Origin: Candidatus Krumholzibacteriia bacterium
GTDB taxonomy: Bacteria > Krumholzibacteriota > Krumholzibacteriia > LZORAL124-64-63
Reading direction: 5' to 3'
Length of the DNA: 6,982 nt
NCBI GenBank assembly: GCA_029935695.1
Contig: JAOZJV010000189.1
Location: 1-6,982, forward strand
Numbering within the stretch: position 1 is the stretch's first letter; every line of letters starts with the position of its first letter. The position numbers and the translations under genes were made by a program. The notes under the pieces are model-generated. The model was given only the letters and a program-made list of their open reading frames with translations, ran no database searches and had not been told where the DNA came from. Shown one piece after another: positions 1 to 5,706 of the stretch.

Positions 1-317
1 AAGCGGGCAACGCCCTGCTGGAGCGCACCGCGGCCGATGCAGTTCTGATCACCCGGGGTGAACATGGCATGGCGTTGTTTGAAAAAGACGGCAAGCAACA
101 CCACCTGCCCACCGAAGCGTCCCACGTGTATGATGTGACCGGTGCCGGTGATACCGTCATCGCGGTGTACACCACAGCTCTCGCTGCCGGGGCTGATTTT
201 GCTACGGCTGCCTCTCTGGCCAACCATGCCGCTGGTGTTGCCGTGAGGGAATTGGGCACCGTGGCGGTGACGGCTGATCAATTGCGCGAGGCCCTCAGTG
301 AAGCAGGCCAATCATGA
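1..317 (+). CDS. rfaE1: D-glycero-beta-D-manno-heptose-7-phosphate kinase (RfaE1/HldE kinase domain), 3' end only
   Basis: The gene enters from the left edge; the frame is open from base 3 and gives 104 C-terminal residues before TGA at 315-317. The family is PfkB/ribokinase: the anion-hole and catalytic-base motif DVTGAGDT is at about 132-155, preceded by a LITRGEHGMALF strand typical of the C-terminal half of these sugar kinases, and followed by the LANHAAGVAVRELGTVAVT segment characteristic of heptose kinases. The enzyme phosphorylates D-glycero-D-manno-heptose 7-phosphate at C1 with ATP in the cytoplasm, for ADP-heptose and LPS core synthesis. The specific call, rather than a generic PfkB kinase, rests on the downstream adenylyltransferase, whose ATG overlaps this stop (ATGA at 314-317), so the two are translationally coupled. 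The N-terminal substrate-binding part is outside the window. Confidence 0.88.
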   Translation, partial: AGNALLERTAADAVLITRGEHGMALFEKDGKQHHLPTEASHVYDVTGAGDTVIAVYTTALAAGADFATAASLANHAAGVAVRELGTVAVTADQLREALSEAGQS

Positions 318-805
318 CCGCCACTTTTGAAACAGGCATTGTCTTGCAGCGTGATCAGTTGGCGGCCTGGGCGGAAAAAGTTCACGCCGCTGGCCGCACC
401 ATTGCCTTCACCAATGGCTGTTTCGACATCATCCACCGGGGTCATCTTGAAAGTTTGAAACAGGCAGCTGCCGCTGCCGATGAACTGGTGGTCGCTCTCA
501 ATTCCGACCCCTCGGTCACCGCCCTGAAGGGCCAGGGCCGACCCATCCTGCCTGAAAATGACCGGGCAACCCTAATTGCTGCCTTGCGGCCTGTTTCCGC
601 GGTCACCATATTTGGGGAGCCTACACCGCTGGAGTGTATTCTCCAGATCCGGCCGGACGTACTCGTCAAGGGGTCCGAGTACAATGAAGAGGACATCGTG
701 GGGGCCCGGGAAGTCAAATCCTGGGGTGGCCGCATCGTCCGCGTGCCGATGGTGGAAGGCTGGTCGACCTCCCAAATTATTGCAGCGATCCAGAAACTGA
801 ACTGA
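314..805 (+). CDS. rfaE2: D-glycero-beta-D-manno-heptose 1-phosphate adenylyltransferase
   Basis: A 163-residue cytidylyltransferase-fold nucleotidyltransferase. The TNGCFDIIHRGHLESL segment (residues 33-48) contains the HxGH ATP-binding motif (HRGH, 41-44); LKGQGRPILPENDRATLIAAL (71-91) and the C-terminal GWSTSQII (149-156, the nucleotide-binding S/T-rich motif) match the RfaE2 family, and the length is usual for a stand-alone RfaE2. It transfers AMP from ATP to heptose 1-phosphate to make ADP-heptose, the precursor of LPS inner core. In Escherichia coli this domain is fused to the kinase as HldE; here the two activities are separate proteins with a 4-bp gene overlap. The start is set by that overlap and by the family N-terminus. 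A generic glycerol-3-phosphate cytidylyltransferase-like enzyme is the alternative, made unlikely by the kinase partner. Confidence 0.93.
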   Translation: MTATFETGIVLQRDQLAAWAEKVHAAGRTIAFTNGCFDIIHRGHLESLKQAAAAADELVVALNSDPSVTALKGQGRPILPENDRATLIAALRPVSAVTIFGEPTPLECILQIRPDVLVKGSEYNEEDIVGAREVKSWGGRIVRVPMVEGWSTSQIIAAIQKLN

Positions 806-849
806 TCGCTGCAGCCCGAGGCCTCACACCGAGGCACGAAGGAGCGATT

Positions 850-2166
850 ATGAGCAGGATCAAGGTTATCATCCTGGGCGCGGCCGGCCGCGATTTCCAC
901 AACTTCAACTGTGTGTATCGTGGCAACGAGACTTACGAAGTCGTCGCTTTCACCGCCACCCAGATTCCTGACATTGACGGACGCAAGTATCCCGCCGAAC
1001 TGGCCGGGGATCTGTATCCCAATGGCATTCCCATTGAGGACGAATCAAACCTCCTGGATTTGATCAGCAAATACGAGCCTGACATGTGCGTCATGAGCTA
1101 CAGCGATCGCAGTTACGAGCAGGTCATGAGCCTGGGCAGCATCGTCAATGCCGCCGGTTGTGATTTCAACATGCTGGGCGAACGCCACACTCAGATTAAA
1201 AGCACCAAACCCGTCATCAGTGTGGGCGCCGTGCGCACCGGTTGCGGCAAGAGCCAGACCAGCCGCCGCATCTGTGAGATCCTGCGCGCTGCCGGTAAAA
1301 AAGTTGTGGCCATCCGCCACCCCATGCCTTACGGCGACCTGGTTGCCCAGCGCGTGCAGCGCTTCGCCACCTACGAAGACCTGGCCAAGCACAAGTGCAC
1401 CATCGAAGAGATGGAAGAATACGAACCACATGTGATGGCCGGCGGAGTGATCTACGCCGGTGTTGACTACGAAGCCATCCTGCGTGAAGCCGAGAAGGAA
1501 GCTGATATCATTCTCTGGGATGGCGGCAACAACGATACGCCTTTCTACAAGAGCGATATGCACATCGTGGTTGCTGATCCCCTGCGTCCGGGCCACGAGA
1601 GTACTTACTTCCCCAGCGAGACCAATGTTCGTCTGGCTGATGTGGTCATTATTGGTAAGGAAGTTGAAGCGGAATTCGAGGATATCGAAATGGTCCGTGA
1701 CAACATTCGCCATATCAATCCCAATGCTGTCATCGTCGATGCCGCCAGCCCTCTGACTCTTGAGGGTGGAGTCGATCTCAATGGCAAAAAGGTTCTGGTG
1801 GTGGAAGATGGTCCGACCCTGACCCATGGCCAGATGGCCTATGGTGCCGGTGTTGTGGCTGCCTTGCGCAACGGAGCCGAAGAGCTGGTGGACCCTCGTC
1901 CCTGGGCTGTGGGTAAACTGGCTGAGACTTTTGAGTTGTATCCTGAAGTTGGAACACTGCTTCCGGCCATGGGATACGGCGCAGAACAGGTGGCAGACCT
2001 TGAAAAGACCATCAACGCCACCGAGTGTGATGTTGTGGTTATTGGTACGCCCATCGACTTGAACCGGATCGTCAAGATTGAAAAACCCACCGTTCGGGTG
2101 AGTTATGAGCTTCAGGAAATTGGTTCGCCAAACCTGAATGAATTGTTGGCAAGGTTCACTGACTAG
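850..2166 (+). CDS. COG2403-family P-loop protein, cyclic 2,3-diphosphoglycerate synthetase-like
   Basis: A 438-residue protein. The N-terminus (MSRIKVIILGAAGRDFHNFN) is a Rossmann-like strand and glycine loop; residues 120-135 carry a P-loop-type motif, VGAVRTGCGKS, followed by a helix as in SIMIBI-class NTPases; ILWDGGNND (221-229) looks like a Walker B region; HPMPYGDL (157-164) and DPLRPGHE (243-250) are further conserved-looking patches. I recognise this as the family annotated either as predicted GTPase (COG2403) or cyclic 2,3-diphosphoglycerate synthetase. The archaeal enzyme cyclises 2,3-diphosphoglycerate with ATP to make a thermoprotective solute in methanogens; whether bacterial members do this is uncertain. 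No signal peptide or membrane segment is visible, so it is probably cytoplasmic. A good Shine-Dalgarno AAGGAG (839-844) lies 5 nt before the ATG. It sits 44 bp after rfaE2 and ends in TAG. The family call is fairly sure, the reaction is not. Confidence 0.75.
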   Translation: MSRIKVIILGAAGRDFHNFNCVYRGNETYEVVAFTATQIPDIDGRKYPAELAGDLYPNGIPIEDESNLLDLISKYEPDMCVMSYSDRSYEQVMSLGSIVNAAGCDFNMLGERHTQIKSTKPVISVGAVRTGCGKSQTSRRICEILRAAGKKVVAIRHPMPYGDLVAQRVQRFATYEDLAKHKCTIEEMEEYEPHVMAGGVIYAGVDYEAILREAEKEADIILWDGGNNDTPFYKSDMHIVVADPLRPGHESTYFPSETNVRLADVVIIGKEVEAEFEDIEMVRDNIRHINPNAVIVDAASPLTLEGGVDLNGKKVLVVEDGPTLTHGQMAYGAGVVAALRNGAEELVDPRPWAVGKLAETFELYPEVGTLLPAMGYGAEQVADLEKTINATECDVVVIGTPIDLNRIVKIEKPTVRVSYELQEIGSPNLNELLARFTD

Positions 2167-2175
2167 TCATATTGT
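2146..2175 (+). promoter_or_regulatory. candidate sigma70-type promoter for sucCD
   Basis: TTGGCA (2146-2151, five of six matches to the -35 consensus) is followed by CATATT (2168-2173, 16-nt spacer, four of six) or TATTGT (2170-2175, 18-nt spacer, four of six). It overlaps the end of the preceding gene and would start transcription near 2180, leaving the GC-rich hairpin at 2195-2223 in the 5' leader of sucC. The -10 match is mediocre and such pairs occur by chance, so this is only a candidate. Confidence 0.25.
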
Positions 2176-2194
2176 TTGCTGTGTGCAAAAAGAT

Positions 2195-2223
2195 GGTCGG
2201 TCGGTCATGGTGACCGGCCGGCC
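2195..2223 (+). promoter_or_regulatory. 13-bp GC-rich hairpin between the COG2403 gene and sucC
   Basis: The arm GGTCGGTCGGTCA (2195-2207) pairs with TGACCGGCCGGCC (2211-2223) across a 3-nt loop. Eleven pairs are Watson-Crick and two are G.U when read as + strand RNA; on the opposite strand those two would be A.C mismatches, so the structure fits + strand transcripts. An A-rich stretch precedes it, but no T-run follows, so it is not a canonical intrinsic terminator. It could act as a U-tract-poor terminator for the upstream gene, a 3'-end stabiliser, or a leader structure for sucC, whose Shine-Dalgarno starts about 20 nt downstream. Confidence 0.55.
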
Positions 2224-2255
2224 GACACTAATGTCAATTTCCGGGGAGGAAATGC

Positions 2256-3386
2256 GTGAATATCCACGAGTATCAGGCGAAGGAGATCTTCACCCGTTTT
2301 GGCCTGCCTGTGCCTGGCGGTACAGCGGTTAAGACCGTTGAAGACGCTGTGGCCAGCGCCAAAGAGTAGGGAATGCCCGTCATGGTCAAGTGCCAGGTGC
2401 TGACCGGTGGCCGGGGTAAAGCCGGCGGTATCAAGTTCTGCGAAACCATTGAAGATGTGAAAACCAATGCCGAGGCCATCCTGGGCATGGACATCAAGGG
2501 TCATACGGTCAAAACCCTGCTGATCACCCCTGCTGTGGACATCGACAGTGAGTTCTATGTAGGAATGCTCATCGACCGCAACACCAAGCGTGTTCTGTTG
2601 ATGGCCAGCGCCGAAGGTGGCGTTGAAATCGAACAGGTGGCCAAGGATACTCCTGAGCTCATCTTCAAGTTCGCCATCGATCCCCGTTACGGTCTGCTTG
2701 ATCACGAAGCCATGGACATGGGCATGCGTCTGGTTCCCGGCGACATCAAGAAGGCCCGCCAGTTGGCCGCCGCCATGCAGAAGCTGTACCTGGCTTTCAT
2801 GGCTTCCGATTCCAGTCTGGCTGAAATCAACCCCTGGATCTTCACACCCGAAGGCAAGGGTCACGCCATTGACGCCAAGGTCAACCTGGATGACAACGCC
2901 ATGTTCCGTCATCCCGATTACGAAGCCTTGCGCGACACCGCTGCTGAAGATGAAAGCGAACGCATGGCCCGCGAGGCCGGTTTGAGCTTCGTCAAGCTGA
3001 GCGGAAACGTTGGCTGCCTGGTCAACGGCGCCGGCCTGGCCATGGCCACCATGGATCTTGTGAAGTACTACGGCGGCCAGCCTGCCAACTTCCTGGACAT
3101 CGGTGGCAGCTCCAACCCCGAAAAGGTTGTCGACGCCCTGAAAATCATTCTGTCCGACGAAGAAGTGAAGGTCATTCTCTTCAACATCTTCGGAGGCATC
3201 ACCCGCTGTGACGACGTGGCCAAGGGAATTATCGAAGCCACCAAGCGCATGGAAATCAATGTGCCTATCGTCGTGCGGCTGACTGGAACCAACTCGGAAG
3301 AAGGCCTGGCTATCCTGGCTGATACCGACCTGGTTCCCGCTGCCACCATGGATGAAGCCGTCAAGAAGGCCATCGAACTGGGATAA
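2256..3386 (+). CDS. sucC: succinyl-CoA synthetase beta subunit, frame interrupted by an in-frame TAG at codon 38
   Basis: Read from the GTG at 2256, the frame gives MNIHEYQAKEIF, the classic SucC N-terminus, and continues for 376 codons to TAA (E. coli SucC has 388 residues). A strong Shine-Dalgarno GGGGAGGA (2243-2250) sits 5 nt before the GTG; the ATG at 2252 is out of frame and too close to it. ATP-grasp features follow: VKCQV with the nucleotide-contact lysine at 45, GGRGKAGG, then the C-terminal CoA-ligase domain with GNVGCLVNGAGLAMATMD, ANFLDIGGSS and NIFGGITRCD. With SucD it interconverts succinyl-CoA and succinate with formation of ATP or GTP in the TCA cycle. Codon 38 (2367-2369) is TAG, where relatives usually have Leu or Ile. 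There is no frameshift and both sides are conserved. The uninterrupted part, from ATG 2373, codes for 337 residues and would lack the first beta-strand region of the ATP-grasp fold. Family identity is certain; the status (error, pseudogene, readthrough or restart) is open. Confidence 0.9.
2367..2369 (+). other. in-frame amber codon inside sucC
   Basis: The local codons are GCC AAA GAG TAG GGA ATG CCC GTC ATG GTC AAG, in frame with both the MNIHEYQAKEIF start and the VKCQVLTGGRGKAGG motif. A single T-to-A change from TTG (Leu) would explain it, since family members commonly have Leu or Ile before this Gly. An ATG lies 3 nt after the stop, so a stop-restart is physically possible. Confidence 0.9.
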
Positions 3387-3418
3387 TTTCCGGTCTGGTC
3401 TTTAAGAAAGTTTTTTAC

Positions 3419-3432
3419 GGCGCGAATGCGCC
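3419..3432 (+). other. small hairpin in the sucC-sucD gap
   Basis: GGCGC (3419-3423) and GCGCC (3428-3432) form a perfect 5-bp stem around a GAAT loop, just upstream of the sucD Shine-Dalgarno (3438-3443). A run of six T lies before the stem rather than after it, so it is not a + strand intrinsic terminator. It may be an intercistronic processing or stabilising structure, or chance. Confidence 0.3.
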
Positions 3433-3452
3433 TTGAAGAGGAGATAGTTAAA

Positions 3453-4328
3453 ATGGCGATTTTTGTCGACGACAATACCAAGGTTGTCGTGCAGGGAATC
3501 ACCGGCCGAGATGGCGGTTTCCACTCCAGCCAAATGCTGGCTTACGGAACCAAACTTCTCGCGGGTGTTACTCCCGGCCGCGGCGGTCAGATGTTCGAGG
3601 ATAAAGTTCCTGTCTATAACACAGTCAAAGAGGCCGTGGAAAACCATGGGGTCAACACCTCCGTGATCTTCGTGCCTCCTTTTGGTGCCGCCGGCGCCAT
3701 CTATGAAGCTGCCGATGCTGGTTGCAAGCTTATCGTTTGCATCACCGAAGGCGTTCCCACCTGCGATATGGTCAAGGTCATGCCTTACCTGGAAGAACGT
3801 GGCGTTCGCTTGATCGGCCCCAACTGTCCTGGCCTGCTGGCCCCCGGCATTGCCAAACTTGGCATCCTGCCCACCAGCATCGTCAAGGAAGGCAACGTTG
3901 GCCTGGTTTCCCGTAGTGGAACCCTGACTTACGAAGTGGTTTACCAGCTTTCCGAAGCTGGCCTCGGCCAGACCACCTGCCTCGGAATTGGTGGCGATCC
4001 CGTCATCGGAACCACCTTTATGGATGCCATCATGGCTTTCAACGATGATCCCCTGACTGAAGCCTTTGTCATGATTGGCGAAATCGGTGGCGACGCTGAG
4101 GAGCAGGCTGCAGACTGGATCAAAAACAATTGCAACAAGCCCGTGGTCAGCTTCATCGCCGGCCAGACGGCGCCTCCCGGCAAGCGCATGGGCCACGCCG
4201 GAGCCATCGTCAGTGGCGGCACCGGTACTGCAGCCGAGAAGCGCAAGGCTCTCAATGCTGCTGGCATCCCTGTGGCTGACCGCCCCATGGATATCGTACC
4301 TTTGTTGCAGGAAATCTGGAAGAAGTAG
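3453..4328 (+). CDS. sucD: succinyl-CoA synthetase alpha subunit
   Basis: A 291-residue protein (E. coli SucD 289). The N-terminal CoA-binding Rossmann domain includes VVVQGITGRDGGFH (11-24), the CoA-loop region KLLAGVTPGRGGQ (34-46) and the VIFVPPFGAA strand; the C-terminal ligase domain includes GPNCPGL (122-128), SRSGTLTYE (153-161) and GHAGAIVSGGTGTA (247-260) with the phosphorylated active-site His at 248. It carries the phosphohistidine that relays phosphate between succinyl-phosphate and the nucleotide bound by SucC. The start at ATG 3453 is chosen because GAGGAG (3438-3443) lies 9 nt upstream and the protein then begins MAIFVDDNTKVVVQG as in the family; the in-frame ATG at 3426 has no ribosome site and adds nine non-conserved residues. 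It lies 66 bp after sucC, probably in the same transcript, and ends in TAG. The gene is fully intact, which argues that the pathway is still under selection despite the sucC stop. Confidence 0.97.
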   Translation: MAIFVDDNTKVVVQGITGRDGGFHSSQMLAYGTKLLAGVTPGRGGQMFEDKVPVYNTVKEAVENHGVNTSVIFVPPFGAAGAIYEAADAGCKLIVCITEGVPTCDMVKVMPYLEERGVRLIGPNCPGLLAPGIAKLGILPTSIVKEGNVGLVSRSGTLTYEVVYQLSEAGLGQTTCLGIGGDPVIGTTFMDAIMAFNDDPLTEAFVMIGEIGGDAEEQAADWIKNNCNKPVVSFIAGQTAPPGKRMGHAGAIVSGGTGTAAEKRKALNAAGIPVADRPMDIVPLLQEIWKK

Positions 4329-4360
4329 CCGCAAGCTACTATATTCAGTGTGTTTGGATA

Positions 4361-4397
4361 AACGGGCTGGCTCGGTTGCGAAACCGGGCCGCCCGTT
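4361..4397 (+). terminator. strong hairpin downstream of sucD, possible terminator without a clear T-run
   Basis: AACGGGC (4361-4367) pairs with GCCCGTT (4391-4397); after a single bulged T (4368) a further 9 bp (4369-4377 with 4382-4390, one G.U) close on a GCGA loop of the GNRA class. That makes 16 bp, 33 bases past the sucD stop. What follows is TTGCTTCGG rather than a U-tract, so termination would be weak or factor-assisted; an RNA-stabilising 3' end for sucCD is equally possible. The pairing is seen directly, the function is inferred. Confidence 0.5.
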
Positions 4398-4424
4398 GCT
4401 TCGGAAAATTGGGTTCGTTATATT
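4396..4424 (+). promoter_or_regulatory. candidate sigma70-type promoter for ndk
   Basis: TTGCTT (4396-4401, three of six, with the important TTG) and TATATT (4419-4424, five of six) are separated by exactly 17 nt. The predicted start near 4431 falls directly before the perfect palindrome at 4434-4449 and about 40 nt before the ndk ATG. The location after a strong hairpin and before a gene makes sense, but the -35 is weak and overlaps the hairpin foot. Confidence 0.4.
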
Positions 4425-4433
4425 GGTTTGGAA

Positions 4434-4449
4434 TGCGGATTAATCCGCA
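4434..4449 (+). promoter_or_regulatory. perfect 16-bp palindrome before ndk (operator or leader hairpin)
   Basis: TGCGGATTAATCCGCA is identical to its own reverse complement. It lies right after the predicted transcription start and 5 nt before the ndk Shine-Dalgarno AAGGAAG (4455-4461). A site of this size and symmetry fits a dimeric repressor's operator; as RNA it would form a 6-bp stem with a UUAA loop next to the ribosome site. The symmetry is seen directly; the regulator is unknown. Confidence 0.5.
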
Positions 4450-4470
4450 ATGAAAAGGAAGAAAAGGGAA

Positions 4471-4875
4471 ATGCAGCAGACATATTTTATGATCAAACCT
4501 GAGATCGTTGCCGCTGGAGACCAGAAAATCGGCGCCATCCTGGCCATTGTCAACGCCGCCGGGTTCCGTATCACCGGGTTGAACATGCGCCAAATGGACC
4601 GTGCACTGGTGGAAGATTTCTACGGTGAGCACAAAGAACGCCCTTTCTTCAGTGAATTGTGCGACTACATCTGCAGTGGTCCTGTGGTGGCTATCCGCAT
4701 GGAACGCGATAATGCCGTGGCCGCTCTGCGTGAGCTCATTGGCGCCACTAATCCTGAGGAAGCAGCCATCGGCACCATCCGTGATCTGTTTGGTGCTTCT
4801 TTGAGCAACAACGCAGTGCATGCTTCGGCCAACACCGATGATGCTGCTCGTGAACTTGGCCTGATCTTCGGATAA
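4471..4875 (+). CDS. ndk: nucleoside diphosphate kinase
   Basis: A 134-residue Ndk, slightly shorter than the usual 140-150. It transfers gamma-phosphate from NTPs (mainly ATP) to NDPs by a phosphohistidine ping-pong mechanism in the cytoplasm. Visible family residues: K9 in FMIKPE, Y51, the HKERPFF loop (54-60), R87, T93 in GATNPEEA, R104 in GTIRD, N114 and the active-site H117. The catalytic signature is NAVHASAN where most family members have NxxHGSDS, so the Gly after His and the following Asp are replaced. ATG 4471 is chosen over 4450 because AAGGAAG (4455-4461) is 9 nt upstream and the protein then begins directly at the first conserved strand; the earlier start would add a lysine/arginine-rich MKRKKRE coded by the ribosome site itself. 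It follows sucCD, and a physical association of Ndk with succinyl-CoA synthetase is known in Pseudomonas aeruginosa, so the adjacency is sensible. Confidence 0.93.
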   Translation: MQQTYFMIKPEIVAAGDQKIGAILAIVNAAGFRITGLNMRQMDRALVEDFYGEHKERPFFSELCDYICSGPVVAIRMERDNAVAALRELIGATNPEEAAIGTIRDLFGASLSNNAVHASANTDDAARELGLIFG

Positions 4876-4886
4876 CCGAGGCCTAC

Positions 4887-4912
4887 TTGACACAGGCCCT
4901 GGCGGCTATTAA
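4887..4912 (+). promoter_or_regulatory. weak candidate promoter before yceD
   Basis: A perfect -35 hexamer TTGACA is at 4887-4892 in the 51-bp gap between ndk and yceD. The best -10-like hexamer, TATTAA (4907-4912), is only 14 nt away, shorter than the normal 16-18, and nothing better is found at 17 nt. It may be a weak internal promoter for the yceD-rpmF-plsX-fabD genes, or chance. Confidence 0.2.
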
Positions 4913-4926
4913 GGTTTGGCGCTTGC

Positions 4927-5412
4927 ATGAAACTGGATATCGACACATTGGAGTGGGGCCAGTCGGAAATGGAGATTTCCGGCGATCTGAGCCTTGAACT
5001 GGGAGAGGGCTGTCCTCAGTCAGTTCAGGTTGAGGGTGCCCTGGCCGTGGATAACCTCGAAAACAGGTTTCATCTCAAAGGAAATGTGAAGGCCACCTGC
5101 GAGACCCAATGCGGACGTTGTCTGGAGACCTTCACTTTCGCGTGGAAAGCTCCCGTGGAAATCATGATTCTGCGGAATATTGATCGCGGTGAGGATCAGG
5201 GTGATACCTTGGTATTGCACCAATCCCGCGGAGAGGTGGATCTGGCTGATGCCATCACAGAATGCGTATCGCTGGCCTACCCGCTGACGACTTTTTGCCG
5301 GGAAGATTGCAAGGGCTTATGTCCTACTTGCGGTATTGACCGGAACAAGCAATCTTGTGATTGCAAAGAAGAAGACATCGACCCTAGATGGGCTGCCTTG
5401 GACAACCTGTAA
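4927..5412 (+). CDS. yceD: YceD/DUF177 family protein, with predicted metal-binding cysteines
   Basis: A 161-residue DUF177 protein. The middle carries CETQCGRCLE (58-67), the family's first cysteine cluster, followed by VEIMILR; the C-terminal part carries FCREDCKGLCPTCGIDRN (123-140) and CDC (144-146), then the characteristic ending DPRWAALDNL. The cysteines probably bind zinc. DUF177 proteins are nearly always encoded directly before rpmF; a role in 23S rRNA or large-subunit assembly is proposed for the family, chiefly from plant and bacterial mutants, but the activity is not settled. No membrane segment or signal peptide is visible. The ATG at 4927 has only a weak upstream AAGG (4911-4914, 12 nt away), so translation initiation may be poor; no other in-frame start with a better site is obvious. 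It is 51 bp after ndk and 35 bp before rpmF. Confidence 0.9.
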   Translation: MKLDIDTLEWGQSEMEISGDLSLELGEGCPQSVQVEGALAVDNLENRFHLKGNVKATCETQCGRCLETFTFAWKAPVEIMILRNIDRGEDQGDTLVLHQSRGEVDLADAITECVSLAYPLTTFCREDCKGLCPTCGIDRNKQSCDCKEEDIDPRWAALDNL

Positions 5413-5447
5413 GTCCAGCACCGCCTTACTGAAAAGAGAGAAAGACC

Positions 5448-5627
5448 ATGGCTGTACCAAAGAAAAAAACGTCTCAATCCCGCAAAGGTCTTCGTCGCGC
5501 CAATTGGCACCTGACCAAGCCGGATCCCAACAAATGTCCCCACTGCGCTGCTCCCCGCCTGCCTCATCGCGTTTGCCGCGAGTGTGGTTATTATGGCGAA
5601 CGTGAAGTCATGGTAGTCGAGTCCTAG
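5448..5627 (+). CDS. rpmF: 50S ribosomal protein L32 (bL32), zinc-ribbon form
   Basis: A 59-residue protein. It begins MAVPKKKTSQSRKGLRRANW, the standard L32 N-terminus with a basic, tryptophan-containing tail that lies on 23S rRNA. Four cysteines, at 30 and 33 (CPHC) and at 43 and 46 (CREC), form the zinc ribbon of the C+ version of L32, with GYYGEREV after it. A purine-rich GAGAG stretch (about 5436-5440) precedes the ATG by about 7 nt. It lies between yceD and plsX, the usual bacterial arrangement that ties ribosome production to membrane lipid synthesis. The stop is TAG. Because all four cysteines are kept, this copy depends on zinc; if the genome holds a second rpmF without cysteines it would be the zinc-starvation paralogue. 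Confidence 0.96.
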   Translation: MAVPKKKTSQSRKGLRRANWHLTKPDPNKCPHCAAPRLPHRVCRECGYYGEREVMVVES

Positions 5628-5706
5628 AACTCTGCTCACAGGCCCAATTTTTTGTTCAGATGGCATGGGGTGCTACCTGCGCCCAGGACGGCATGGAGGT
5701 CGGACA

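Noticed and set aside
816..835. CGAGGC direct repeats and a 5-bp GCCTC/GAGGC hairpin after rfaE2, with a similar CCGAGGCCT after ndk (4876-4884)
   Set aside because: The shared stretch is only nine bases, the stem is short with no T-run, and two occurrences after stop codons do not make a convincing repeat family.
1045..1827. Long open frame on the - strand opposite the COG2403 gene
   Set aside because: It is the mirror of a well-conserved + strand gene and its translation shows no known family; similar antisense frames occur opposite sucC, sucD and plsX as a result of codon bias.
2252..2332. ATG at 2252 just after the strong Shine-Dalgarno, reading a short alternative frame
   Set aside because: It is one base from the Shine-Dalgarno, runs out of frame with sucC, ends soon and resembles nothing; the GTG at 2256 yields the conserved SucC start.
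2164..2369. Genome-wide reassignment of TAG to an amino acid
   Set aside because: Reading TAG as sense would extend the COG2403 protein, SucD and L32 past their normal conserved ends, so TAG still works as a stop in those genes.
3426..3452. Earlier in-frame ATG for sucD at 3426
   Set aside because: It has no ribosome site, adds nine residues not seen in the family, and its extra coding sequence contains the real Shine-Dalgarno for the ATG at 3453.
5648..5696. T6 run, 6-bp hairpin (5668-5684) and repeated GGCATGG between rpmF and plsX
   Set aside because: The T-run precedes the hairpin, the stem has a G.U pair and is short, and the 7-base repeat is within chance, so no terminator or regulatory call is justified.
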